Source: Clostridia bacterium
Lineage (GTDB): Bacteria; Bacillota; Clostridia; Peptostreptococcales; Anaerovoracaceae
Assembly: GCA_910575405.1 (NCBI GenBank)
Contig: CAJTER010000022.1
Span: forward strand, 1 to 64,000
DNA: 64,000 nucleotides
Direction of reading: 5' to 3'
This document shows positions 7,793 through 16,900 of the stretch, in pieces. A program made the position numbers and the translations under genes. The stretch's first letter is position 1, and every line of letters begins with the position of its first letter. The notes under the pieces are model-generated. The model saw only the letters and a program-made list of their open reading frames with translations, was not told where the DNA came from and did not search any database.

Positions 7793-9487
7793 CTACAAAA
7801 ATACAATTCCCAGAACCACGATAACGACCACCGCGGCAACGGCCCCTGCAATGGCAAAGGCCTCCCGCTTCTTTTGCGGAGATTCCTTTTTGTCCTTTTC
7901 CGGCTCCAGAAACATGGCCCAGGGGCTGTACATACCTGCGGCAAGCTGAAGCATTTCATCGCTGTAGTCCATTTGGGATAAAAATCGTTTCCAGTCCTCC
8001 TCTAAAAAACGGCTGCCCTTATCCAGTTCCTTTTTGATAGAACCCTTTTCCTCGTATTCCTGAAAAAAGCCGTACTTCCATTCGCCGCTTTCCTGTTCTT
8101 CAATCCCTGTCTTCTGCAGGAAATATTTGAGCGCATAATAAAATCCATCCCGGATGGCCTTGTTGACTTTGTCACCGTTTGCGTACTGCTTCATGGCGTA
8201 GCGGTATATTTCGTAGGCCTGCTGCCTGCTAAATACCTCCAGCCCCTTTTCATGGGCCGTTCTTACAGCATTCTGCAAATGACCGGCTGTCATCCGCTCC
8301 ACAGAGGACTCTATCTCCTGCTTCATCATGGGACTGACGTTTGTTTCCCGCTGAATAAAGATCTGAGTTTTGCACTTTTCCACAGTCCACAGCACGCCGT
8401 AAAGGGACTCGTTTTTTGCCGTAAATGTAGGTCCTGCAAACAGGTTAGCGGAAGTTCCGCCCAGGGCCTTTACAAAATGTTCCGCCCGCTCCAGATCATG
8501 GACCGTATAAGTGTTTTCGCCCACATGGGGACTCCTGCCGCTGTGCTGAATACTACGCACTGCCCGAAGCAGCTCTTCGGCCTGACCCGGTGCTGATGCG
8601 GAAGTTCTTTGGGCAGTACCGCGTCTGCTGTACAGACTTCCCTCGCTCCTGTCCTCTGTAAAGAAAGACGCGCTCCCGTGAAAGCCTGAAGCACTCCCTG
8701 TGCGGATATATTCCCTTCCGGAGCTTGCAGCTGCATCCCAGTCCTTTTGCACTGCTTCCATTGAAAGGTGCGTGCCTGAGGCTGCAAAATAAAGGGACTT
8801 TTCCAATCTGCAGAGGCTGTGCTGCGTCCCATAGGCGGAAAAAAAGGCGTTGAGATGAGGCATAGAAGCCTTCAGCAGGGCATCCAACTGGCAGACCAGA
8901 ATTTGCCTCAGCTTTTCGGTGTAAAGCTGCTGACTCTGTACCGGTACATTCTGGATGATTTTATCAAGGAGCTGCATATAAATCTCACTCAGGTCTTTTA
9001 TCTGAAGCTGCAGACTCCTTCCATCTGCTGGAAGCCATTTGAGAAGTTCCTTCCAGGCCGCTGCCTCAGCACGGCTGTCCCAGCTTCGTTCCTCTCCCGC
9101 ATCTTTGCTTTCCTGGGAAAGCTGAGCCAGATCCTTACGTCCCTCTTTTTCTACTGCGGCTGCCATCATAGCATCAGCAGCCTTCATACCGTCCGCTTCC
9201 AACTGAGCAAGTTCTCCCGCAAGGCCTTTTGCAGGAGCTCCTTCACCTTTCCCTGCTGCTATACCAGGCAAGGGAACACCGGCACCTGCTGCCTTCTGCA
9301 GAGGCTGTTTTCCTTCTTTCGAAAGAACCTGCGCGCCTGTTTCGTGGGATACTCGCAGCTCAGTATTTTCCGCTTCCGCTGCCGTCTGCTGCCGCTGGCC
9401 TGCCAATGCCTCCATACCTTTGGCCGCTGCCTTGACAGCCGCGTTTGGTTCTCCTGTATGAAATCCCTCCTGCGAAGTTACTTTCAC
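7793..9487 (-). CDS. tail-anchored protein of unknown function
   Basis: I do not recognise this 564-residue protein. The first about 130 residues are Ala/Glu/Lys/Gln-rich and probably disordered. Residues about 140-225 look helical (AWKELLKWLPADG, IYMQLLDKIIQNVP, YTEKLRQILVCQLDALLK), a Ser-rich linker follows, and a more conserved-looking segment at about 340-480 includes HFVKALGG, GVLWTVEKCKTQIFIQRET and AYEIYRYAMKQYANGDKVNKA. The last 20 residues are one hydrophobic helix (AIAGAVAAVVVIVVLGIVFL), which would anchor the protein in the membrane by its tail with the bulk in the cytoplasm. It starts with GTG behind GAGGGGGG. The SNF2 gene ends 43 bases upstream on the same strand, suggesting co-expression. 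Confidence 0.7.
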   Translation of the reverse strand: MKVTSQEGFHTGEPNAAVKAAAKGMEALAGQRQQTAAEAENTELRVSHETGAQVLSKEGKQPLQKAAGAGVPLPGIAAGKGEGAPAKGLAGELAQLEADGMKAADAMMAAAVEKEGRKDLAQLSQESKDAGEERSWDSRAEAAAWKELLKWLPADGRSLQLQIKDLSEIYMQLLDKIIQNVPVQSQQLYTEKLRQILVCQLDALLKASMPHLNAFFSAYGTQHSLCRLEKSLYFAASGTHLSMEAVQKDWDAAASSGREYIRTGSASGFHGSASFFTEDRSEGSLYSRRGTAQRTSASAPGQAEELLRAVRSIQHSGRSPHVGENTYTVHDLERAEHFVKALGGTSANLFAGPTFTAKNESLYGVLWTVEKCKTQIFIQRETNVSPMMKQEIESSVERMTAGHLQNAVRTAHEKGLEVFSRQQAYEIYRYAMKQYANGDKVNKAIRDGFYYALKYFLQKTGIEEQESGEWKYGFFQEYEEKGSIKKELDKGSRFLEEDWKRFLSQMDYSDEMLQLAAGMYSPWAMFLEPEKDKKESPQKKREAFAIAGAVAAVVVIVVLGIVFL

Positions 9488-9530
9488 TGCTTATCCCCCC
9501 TCTCTATATATAATCGACATAAGGAGAGGA

Positions 9531-12500
9531 TTATTTAAGCAGTTCCATAAAGTCCTCCCGGCTCAAGGCGGAAATAGCCATGGATTCCTCGGTTATGATC
9601 TTCTGGGACAGCTCTTCCTTTGTTTCCTGCAGCTTTAAGATCTTTTCCTCTATCGTACCCTGAGCGATGAGCTTGTACACGTTGACTTCCTTTTCCTGGC
9701 CGATTCGATGCGCCCGATCCGTTGCCTGATTCTGGGCTGCCAGGTTCCACCAGGGGTCAAAGTGAATGACGATGGAGGCCGCCGTCAGATTGAGGCCGGT
9801 TCCGCCTGCTTTCAGGGAAATGAGAAAAATCGGGACATCATCCTGGTTAAAGGCTTTTACAAGCTCCGCCCGCCGCTCCTTTGAAGTGGCGCCAGTCAGC
9901 ACATGGCAGGCGATATGTTCCTTTTCCAGCGCTTTTTCTATAATGGCCAGCATGGAAGTAAACTGGGAAAAGAGGAGGATTTTGTGGCCGCCTGAGACTG
10001 CCGTCCGTACCAGCTCCATACAGGTATCCAGCTTTGCCGCCTCTCCCTCGTAATTCTCGTAGAGCAGGTGGGGATCGCAGCAGAGCTGCCTCAGCCTGGT
10101 GAGACCGGCCAGAATCTTGATCTTTTCGCTTCCCGAATCCGGGCTGCTTCCCTTGATCATTTCCAGCAGCTTTTGGGCGTTTGCGCGGTAAACCTCTTTT
10201 TGCTCGCCTTCCAGCTTGGCATAGACCACGGTTTCCGACTTGTCCGGCAGTTCTTTCAGCACATCCTTTTTCAGCCTGCGCATCAAAAACGGATTTACCA
10301 TCCGCCGCAGCCGCCTTGCCGTAAGTTCATCCTGCTTTTGTACAATGGGCACTTCGTATTTGCTGCGGAAGGAGCGATAGCTTCCCAGTATCCCGGGCAT
10401 GAGAAAATCGAAGATGCTCCAGAGCTCGCTGAGCCGGTTTTCAATAGGCGTTCCTGTCAGGGCGAATTTTACCTGAGCATCGATCTCTTTCACTGCCTTT
10501 GCCGCTTTAGTCGTATGGTTTTTAATATTCTGCGCTTCGTCCAGCACCTGGCAGAAAAACTGCTTTCCCTCATACTGCTCAACATCCCGCTTCAAAAGAT
10601 CGTAGGATGTAATGAGAAGATCCTGGGATTCCCAGGTTGCCAGCTTTTCAGCTCTCTCGGAAATGCTTCCAGCAATAATCTGCAGCTTCATGTCGGACAC
10701 GAATTTTGCGACCTCATCCTCCCAGTTGTAGACAAGAGAAGCCGGACAGACGATGAGGCTCGGCTTTCCGCCTGTCTCCTGTTTTTTCGCATAAAGAAAG
10801 GACAACAGCTGCAGGCTCTTTCCCAAGCCCATATCATCAGCCAGAATCCCGCCAAATCCCAAAGCTTCCAGCGTCATAAACCAGCGGAACCCATCCTTCT
10901 GGTATCTTCTCAGAATTCCCTTCAGGCTGGCTGGCACAGAAAAATCGCTGTCCTCTACGGATTTGATGCTTCTCACCAGCTCCTTATAGGCAGAAGAACG
11001 CTCTACATCCAGAGAACTGTTTTCCTTTAAGACCTGATCCACATAAAAGGAGCGGTACTTGGGCACCTGAATATGGCCCGTCTTTAAATCGTTTTTCGAC
11101 AGCTCCAGCCCTTCCGCCAGTTCGGAAATGGCCTCCAGAGCGCTGTCCTCCAGCATGAGGAAGTTCCCATCCTTGAGCCGGTGATATTTTTTTCGCAGTC
11201 GGTAAGAGGCAAGCAGCTCTTCCAGCTCATCAAAGGGCATTTGTCCGGGTAAAATCTGCAGATCCAAAAGCCCGCTCTTCAGTTCTACGCTGACACCTGC
11301 CGCAGGTGCTCTCTTAATGGAAATCTGGCGCAGACTGTCGGAAACGTATACTTCACCCACCTGGGAAAGCTGATCGATTCCCGTGGAAATCAGCTGGTAG
11401 AGAAGCTCGTCCTGCTCTGCCTCAAAAAAGAGAAGGCCCTGGGGATCCATTTGCGGGAAATATGCCTGAGCGGTCTGGCAGGCTCTGCCCTCTTCCTCCA
11501 GATTGCGGTACAGATCGGTGGTATAAAGCTCCTGTGTCAGATCGTGCCGTTTTTCCCCGTAGATGCTCTCCAGGCGGCATGTGATCCGCTCTTCCTCTTT
11601 GTCCAGATACATATGAATCTGGCAGGTTTCCGGCATGAAGCGGCTCAGCTCCACCTCTGTATGAAAATCCGTGTATTCGGCAAGCTGAGGATAAAGGCTG
11701 GTGCAGAACACGCTCATATCGCTTTCATCGAGGAAAAAGCTCTCGTCGTCCGCTCTGCCCACACTGGTGCAGAAGAGCCTCATATTTTCTTGAAACCCCT
11801 CCGAACACCGATAAGCGGTGGCACCTTTAAAGATATACATCCGGTTCTTCCCGCAGATAGGAAGAAAAGGCTCGGATTTGAGATAATGACCCGGATACTC
11901 CTCCGGCTCATCCCAGTAATAGCTGGGTACATTTCCGTACTTTTTCTGCTGCTTTTTCCGCTTTTCCTTCCAGGTCTTTTCATCCACATAAACCAGCTCT
12001 ACGCGCAGGGGCGGATCCTCATGGCGGATTTCCAGCTGCTCTGTCCCACTGCTTTTTACTTTGTCTCTGCCTGTTTTTTTCACACCCTCGACCGTGCAGG
12101 GTATATTCTCCGCCAGATCTAAAAATCGCACCGTTTCTTCATGGGTCAGCAGAAGGATCCGGCTCTTTAACGCAGGTGCCGAGTAGTAGGAATAACCGCT
12201 GGATCTGAGCACGTTTTCCTCCCGCGCTGCCGTGCATTCCATTATAAAGCGAGCCATTTTGGCGCTTTCCTTTGTAAAGGCGCTTTCTTCATGTATAAAG
12301 GCAAGCTGTTTTCCGTATTGAACCTTTTCCCGCTGGTTCATGGCCTCGGCAAAAGCGTATACGTCCTTGAGGACATATTTTCTGGAGCTTCCCAGCTTGA
12401 ATTCCACTTCCCAAAACTGGTATTTCCTCCGCAGAGTGGGTTCTATCTCAACCTGCCCTGTTACCTCTTCCTGCAAAAATCGGGCCTGCCGATCCATGGA

Positions 12501-12872
12501 ATGCTGATACATCAAATCCTTCAAAACAGGAGAGGTGGCCGACTGCCGCTGAATCTGAGGCGAAAAAAGATGCGGCGCCTGCTGCTCCCTCTTGATATAT
12601 TCCAGGGCCACGGCTACACTGTGCTTGCACATGTCCTGATATTCTGCCGCTGCCGGGCAGTTGCAGCAGCTGAATACCAGCTGATCGCGGTCAATAAACA
12701 GCTCCACGTAGTATTCTTTTCCGCTGCTTCCCAGCACCTGGGCAGATACCTCGGCTCTGCCGTCTCCCAGATGGTCGATTTCCATATTGTAAATGGCCCG
12801 CCTTTTCTGCAGAGCCTGCCCCCGTTCAAAAAAGCGGGCGTTGGTGTGTTTTCGGATTTCCTGTTCGTTCAT
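9531..12872 (-). CDS. SNF2-family helicase with N-terminal SWIM zinc finger
   Basis: The 1113-residue protein begins with a SWIM zinc-binding motif of CxC...CxH form (Cys70, Cys72, Cys82, His84), followed by a long bacterial SNF2-associated region, then the ATPase. Helicase motifs are clear in the last 470 residues: GGILADDMGLGKSLQLL (motif I), LVYNWEDEVAKF, the DEAQ-box in VLDEAQNIKNH (motif II), ALTGTPIENRLSELWSIFDFL (motif III), and in the second lobe LLFSQFTSML and ATDRAHRIGQ (motif VI). Such enzymes translocate on duplex DNA and remodel protein-DNA complexes; the bacterial RapA-like and SWIM-SNF2 proteins are linked to transcription recycling or defence, but no role can be fixed here. 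AGGAA precedes the ATG. No nuclease or methylase gene is nearby. Confidence 0.92.
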   Translation of the reverse strand: MNEQEIRKHTNARFFERGQALQKRRAIYNMEIDHLGDGRAEVSAQVLGSSGKEYYVELFIDRDQLVFSCCNCPAAAEYQDMCKHSVAVALEYIKREQQAPHLFSPQIQRQSATSPVLKDLMYQHSMDRQARFLQEEVTGQVEIEPTLRRKYQFWEVEFKLGSSRKYVLKDVYAFAEAMNQREKVQYGKQLAFIHEESAFTKESAKMARFIMECTAAREENVLRSSGYSYYSAPALKSRILLLTHEETVRFLDLAENIPCTVEGVKKTGRDKVKSSGTEQLEIRHEDPPLRVELVYVDEKTWKEKRKKQQKKYGNVPSYYWDEPEEYPGHYLKSEPFLPICGKNRMYIFKGATAYRCSEGFQENMRLFCTSVGRADDESFFLDESDMSVFCTSLYPQLAEYTDFHTEVELSRFMPETCQIHMYLDKEEERITCRLESIYGEKRHDLTQELYTTDLYRNLEEEGRACQTAQAYFPQMDPQGLLFFEAEQDELLYQLISTGIDQLSQVGEVYVSDSLRQISIKRAPAAGVSVELKSGLLDLQILPGQMPFDELEELLASYRLRKKYHRLKDGNFLMLEDSALEAISELAEGLELSKNDLKTGHIQVPKYRSFYVDQVLKENSSLDVERSSAYKELVRSIKSVEDSDFSVPASLKGILRRYQKDGFRWFMTLEALGFGGILADDMGLGKSLQLLSFLYAKKQETGGKPSLIVCPASLVYNWEDEVAKFVSDMKLQIIAGSISERAEKLATWESQDLLITSYDLLKRDVEQYEGKQFFCQVLDEAQNIKNHTTKAAKAVKEIDAQVKFALTGTPIENRLSELWSIFDFLMPGILGSYRSFRSKYEVPIVQKQDELTARRLRRMVNPFLMRRLKKDVLKELPDKSETVVYAKLEGEQKEVYRANAQKLLEMIKGSSPDSGSEKIKILAGLTRLRQLCCDPHLLYENYEGEAAKLDTCMELVRTAVSGGHKILLFSQFTSMLAIIEKALEKEHIACHVLTGATSKERRAELVKAFNQDDVPIFLISLKAGGTGLNLTAASIVIHFDPWWNLAAQNQATDRAHRIGQEKEVNVYKLIAQGTIEEKILKLQETKEELSQKIITEESMAISALSREDFMELLK

Positions 12873-12908
12873 ATGTTCCTGTGCTTTCGTTTTTATAGTC
12901 GTGGTTTC

Positions 12909-13901
12909 TTATTTTCCATTATTGACTAATTTTTTATGTATGGAGGCGTATTTGCTTTTGCTGCACTGCTTCTTGAGCCGGTTGTAATCCGCTGTAAAAC
13001 GTCCCCGGCCTTCTCCAGTTCCCCGGGAATTGTAGACGGTCACAAAGTCCTTTGAAATCGTAACCCGGTAACCTCTCTTTTCTAAAATCTTCTTCATTTT
13101 TTTCAGGTTCGTTTCATAAAGCCGGATCTGTTTGGCATAATTGCTTTCTATAATCCGGTACGCTTTGCAGAAGTTCCTATTGTTTACAATTCCCTTGTAT
13201 ACCGCTGGCTGGTGCTTTTTCGCGTAGTAGAGGTAATGGAGGATGTAATATTTGAATTCCCCATAAGCCAGCTTGTTGCTTTCGCAGCCGCTAATAAACC
13301 CCGTCCATACGTCCCAGCTGGCCTTTTTATCGGCAAAGTAAGAGTACAGGGACACGGTTGTCTTCATGCCCGCCCGATAAGCCATAAATTCGTTGAGCAG
13401 ACCATATGCCCCGTTTACATTGGAGCTGAGGTTTGCCGAAGGCTGCCCCACGTATGTATTATAGCGGAAGGTTCTCAGGCTCTTTGGTATGGAAGCTGCC
13501 ATTTTTTTGGATGGATACACGCTGGTATATGGAACATATACGGTCCGCTTGTTGCCCACAAAATAGGCCATGCCCGAACGCTTTGCATAAGCGTAGCTGT
13601 ATCCGTGGGTTTCCTCGTGAACGGCGGTGTCGATACCATCTGCGATCCGCTTGCTGTTTGAAAACCAGGCCAGAATATTATCGCCTGCGGCCAGCTGTTT
13701 TTTAATGATGTAGGCTCCGTCCGTATCGTATTTTGCCAGAAGCTTTTGGATGTTGCTGACTGTGATTCTCGCGTTAATTCCCGGCGCGCTGCTGGCTGCC
13801 CATGCTGTCTGGGCAGAGGCGGCAGGAATCCAGGCAAGAACCGTTATTAAGAGGAGCAGACCAATAAGCCTGACCGGCCTGATTCTGATTTTTTGAAGCA
13901 T
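12909..13901 (-). CDS. secreted protein with gluzincin-like zinc metallopeptidase site
   Basis: The 330-residue protein has a clear signal peptide (basic start, hydrophobic LIGLLLLITVLAWIP, AxA near residue 30). The mature part shows HEETH at residues 95-99, a canonical HExxH zinc motif, and 71 residues after it a NEFMAYRAG helix (Glu171) in the position and style of the third zinc ligand of gluzincin peptidases. Large aromatic-rich segments surround these. I do not recognise a named family, so activity is inferred from the motif only. The C-terminal third is basic and helical (KQIRLYETNLKKMKKILEKRGY). It sits 93 bases downstream of a secreted subtilase gene on the same strand, so both may act on extracellular protein. 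GGAG precedes the ATG. Confidence 0.6.
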   Translation of the reverse strand: MLQKIRIRPVRLIGLLLLITVLAWIPAASAQTAWAASSAPGINARITVSNIQKLLAKYDTDGAYIIKKQLAAGDNILAWFSNSKRIADGIDTAVHEETHGYSYAYAKRSGMAYFVGNKRTVYVPYTSVYPSKKMAASIPKSLRTFRYNTYVGQPSANLSSNVNGAYGLLNEFMAYRAGMKTTVSLYSYFADKKASWDVWTGFISGCESNKLAYGEFKYYILHYLYYAKKHQPAVYKGIVNNRNFCKAYRIIESNYAKQIRLYETNLKKMKKILEKRGYRVTISKDFVTVYNSRGTGEGRGRFTADYNRLKKQCSKSKYASIHKKLVNNGK

Positions 13902-13994
13902 TTTATTTTCTCCTTTTCTCTATGGGGCTTGAGTTTCTGCATCAGAGAGCGTACTGAATATGTTTCGCATTGAAATTCCCTTGATAGAGCGCCC

Positions 13995-16900
13995 CTAAAA
14001 CTCTTTTCCTGTAATATCTCCCTTTCCTATGACCGTGTGCTCGCTTCCCAGGGCTGTAATGCTTCCCGAGTGGTTCATGCAGCCTGATATAGAACCGCTG
14101 TTGAGCGTTCCGATAATGCCGCCTGCACTGACGGAGTTGGAAAGCTGGGTCGCAAACTGCGGATAGGATTCTGCGCGGATGCTGCCGCTGTTGGTACAGC
14201 TTGTTACATTCACATTAACAGCAGCGCGCCCGGCGATTCCTCCTGCGTAGCATATAGTAAAGTATTCAGATTCCCCTAATAACGTATATGCGGAAATACG
14301 GCCTTCATTCGTGCAGCCGGAAATGGCAGCGCCGTTACTGATGGTTCCGGCAATACCTCCGCTGTAGGCATCTGTACGCACGCCTTTTCTTGACGCTCCA
14401 TGAATATCTCCATAATTTCTGCAGTTTTTCATCTGGCTCCACTGGTCGGCTAAGCCGATAATGCCGCCTGCTTCAGTATAGGATCCCTGGGAGTCGTTAT
14501 TTGTTTCAATGTCAATTGTTACCCTGCTGGTACAGTCTGTGATCACGGCTTCTGTGCCATAGCCGCTGATGCCTCCGGCATAGGAATGAGACGATATATT
14601 TGTTCTTACGAAAGCAATTCTCCCCTGCACTGCAAGGTTCTTTACCGTTCCATTCAAATATCCAAAGAGACCGTTGTAGTTGGTTCTGGGGGCCGTGATG
14701 TTCAGACCGCTGATGGTATGGCCATTTCCATCAAAGATCCCCTTGAACATATGATCCCGATCCGAGCCAATGGGTTCCCATTCCACATTTCCAAGGTCAA
14801 TATCCTGCATGAGCCTGTAATGGCCGGACAAGTCGCTTTTCACATCCTTTAGCTGCTGGAGTGTGCGGATTTCGGTGATCTGGTTTACCTGAATTCTGCA
14901 GGCTGCCTGAATGCCATTGGAGGCAGCTGCGGTAATGGTTGCTGCTCCTTTGGAGACTGCTGTTACAGTTCCGGCCCGGTCTACTGATGCAATGGATGGG
15001 TTGTCACTACTCCAGGTGATGGTTCTGTTTGATGCATTTTCCGGCGATACGGTTGCAGTCAGAGCCAGCGTATCTCCCGCGTAAAGGGTGGCCGAAGTCC
15101 TGTTAAGAGTAATTTTTGTCACTTCAACATTTTTGCTCTGAACCGTGATTTGGCAGGAAGCTGTTTTCCCATTGGCTGTCCTTGCAGTAACTGTGGCCGT
15201 TCCTGCGGAGACTCCCGTTACCCTGCCGCTGCTGACAGTTGCCACTCTCGCGTTGCTGCTGCTCCAGGTTATACTCTTGTTTGACGCATTAGCCGGAGAC
15301 AGGTTGGCGGTCAGGGTTACGCTCTCTCCTGTGTAAAGGCTTGCCTGCGTTTTGTCAAGGGTGATACCCGTCACTTCGATGGCTTTATCCTCAACTGTCA
15401 CTTTGCAGGATACGGTCTTTCCGTTTGAGGTTTTGGCCGTTATGGTGGCTGTTCCCTGGCTCACTCCCGTTACCCTGCCGCTGCTGACAGTTGCCACTCT
15501 CGCGTTGCTGCTGCTCCAGGTTACGCTTTTATCGGTGGCATTAGACGGCGATACAGTGGCTGTCAGAGTCACGCTCTCTCCCGTATAAAGATTTGCTTCC
15601 GTTTTATCAAGGGTGATACCCGTCACTTCGATGATTTTATCCTTTACCGTCACTTTGCAGGACGCGTTCTTTCCGTTTGATGTTCTGGCCGCTATGGTGG
15701 CCGTCCCTTTGCTCACTCCTGTCACCTTCCCATTGCTGACGGTTGCTACCTTCGCATTGCTGCTGCTCCAGGTTACGCTCTTGTCCGTGGCACTTTCCGG
15801 TGATACAGCTGCGGTCAGGGTTATGCTCTCTCCTGTGTAAAGCTCTGCCTCTGCTTTGCTCATGGTGATGCCCGTTACTTCGATGTTTTTTGCCTTTACC
15901 GTGATTTTGCAGGACGCGGTTTTCCCATTGGAAGTTTTGGCCGTTATGGTGGCCGTTCCTTTGCTTACTCCTGTCACCTTTCCATTACTGACCGATGCTA
16001 TCTTCGCGTTGCTGCTGCTCCAGATTACGCTCTTGTCCGTGGCACTTTCCGGTGATACAACTGCGGTCAGAGTTACGCTGTCTCCCGTATACACAGTAGC
16101 AGCTGTTTGATTCAGCTTGATTCCAGTGGGCTGGATGGTTTTCAGATTTCTGATGTCGGGGATTCCGTAGCCGTAATATTTATCCCAGCCCTTGCTTCCC
16201 AGATCCCTGGTATGCTTTTTGATTTTGCTTTCTACCTTTGCCGGTGTGAAGGATGGTGTGTCCAGCTTGAACATTGCAGCAACTGCAGATACATGAGGCG
16301 CTGCCATGGAGGTTCCGCTGTAGCTCTGGTACTTGCCTCCCGGTACGCTGCTTACGATACTGACTCCCGGCGCTGCCACGTCAACGGAGTTTCCGTAGTT
16401 GGAAAAGCTCGCTTTTTTGTCGTTTTTGTCCGTAGCAGCCACTACTACTGCGCCTGTTATGTGCGCCGGACAGTAGGCTGATGTATTCTTGTTATCGTTT
16501 CCCGCTGAAACGACGACTGTAACGCCCTTTCGGATGGCATATGCAATTGCTTCATCCTTGTAATTGCTGTGGCCGCCTCCCAGGCTCAGGTTGATGACGG
16601 ACGCCTTGTGATCCGCGGCATAGCGGATGCCGTTTCCTACGTTGATGGATGTGCCTCCGTTAATGCCCAGTACGCGGATGGGCAGGATCTTGACGGATAA
16701 ACCGGGCGTACAGTCTACGATAGTTCCTGCCACGTGGGTTCCGTGACCTTTTGGATCGCTGGGATTTTTGTCAAGATCTACAAAGTCATATCCGCTGAGG
16801 AGCCTTCCGGAAAGGAACGAGTGGCTGGACACACCGGTATCCACGACGGCTACGGTTACGCTTCCCTTCTTTCCTTTTAGCGATGCTGCGTATCGATCCG

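Noticed and set aside
9766-12929. Long plus-strand open frames opposite the SNF2 gene
   Set aside because: Composition is that of a reverse-strand shadow (Cys-, Leu-, Arg- and His-rich), with no domain; the minus-strand SNF2 reading has clear helicase motifs.
15145-16110. Several plus-strand open frames of 60-90 codons opposite the subtilase gene
   Set aside because: They arise from the antisense of the 252-bp BIG2 repeats, repeat with the same period and lack ribosome sites.
14870-16117. Regular repeats that could suggest a CRISPR array
   Set aside because: The period is 252 bases and is coding (84 residues, BIG2 domains); there are no short repeats with unique spacers.
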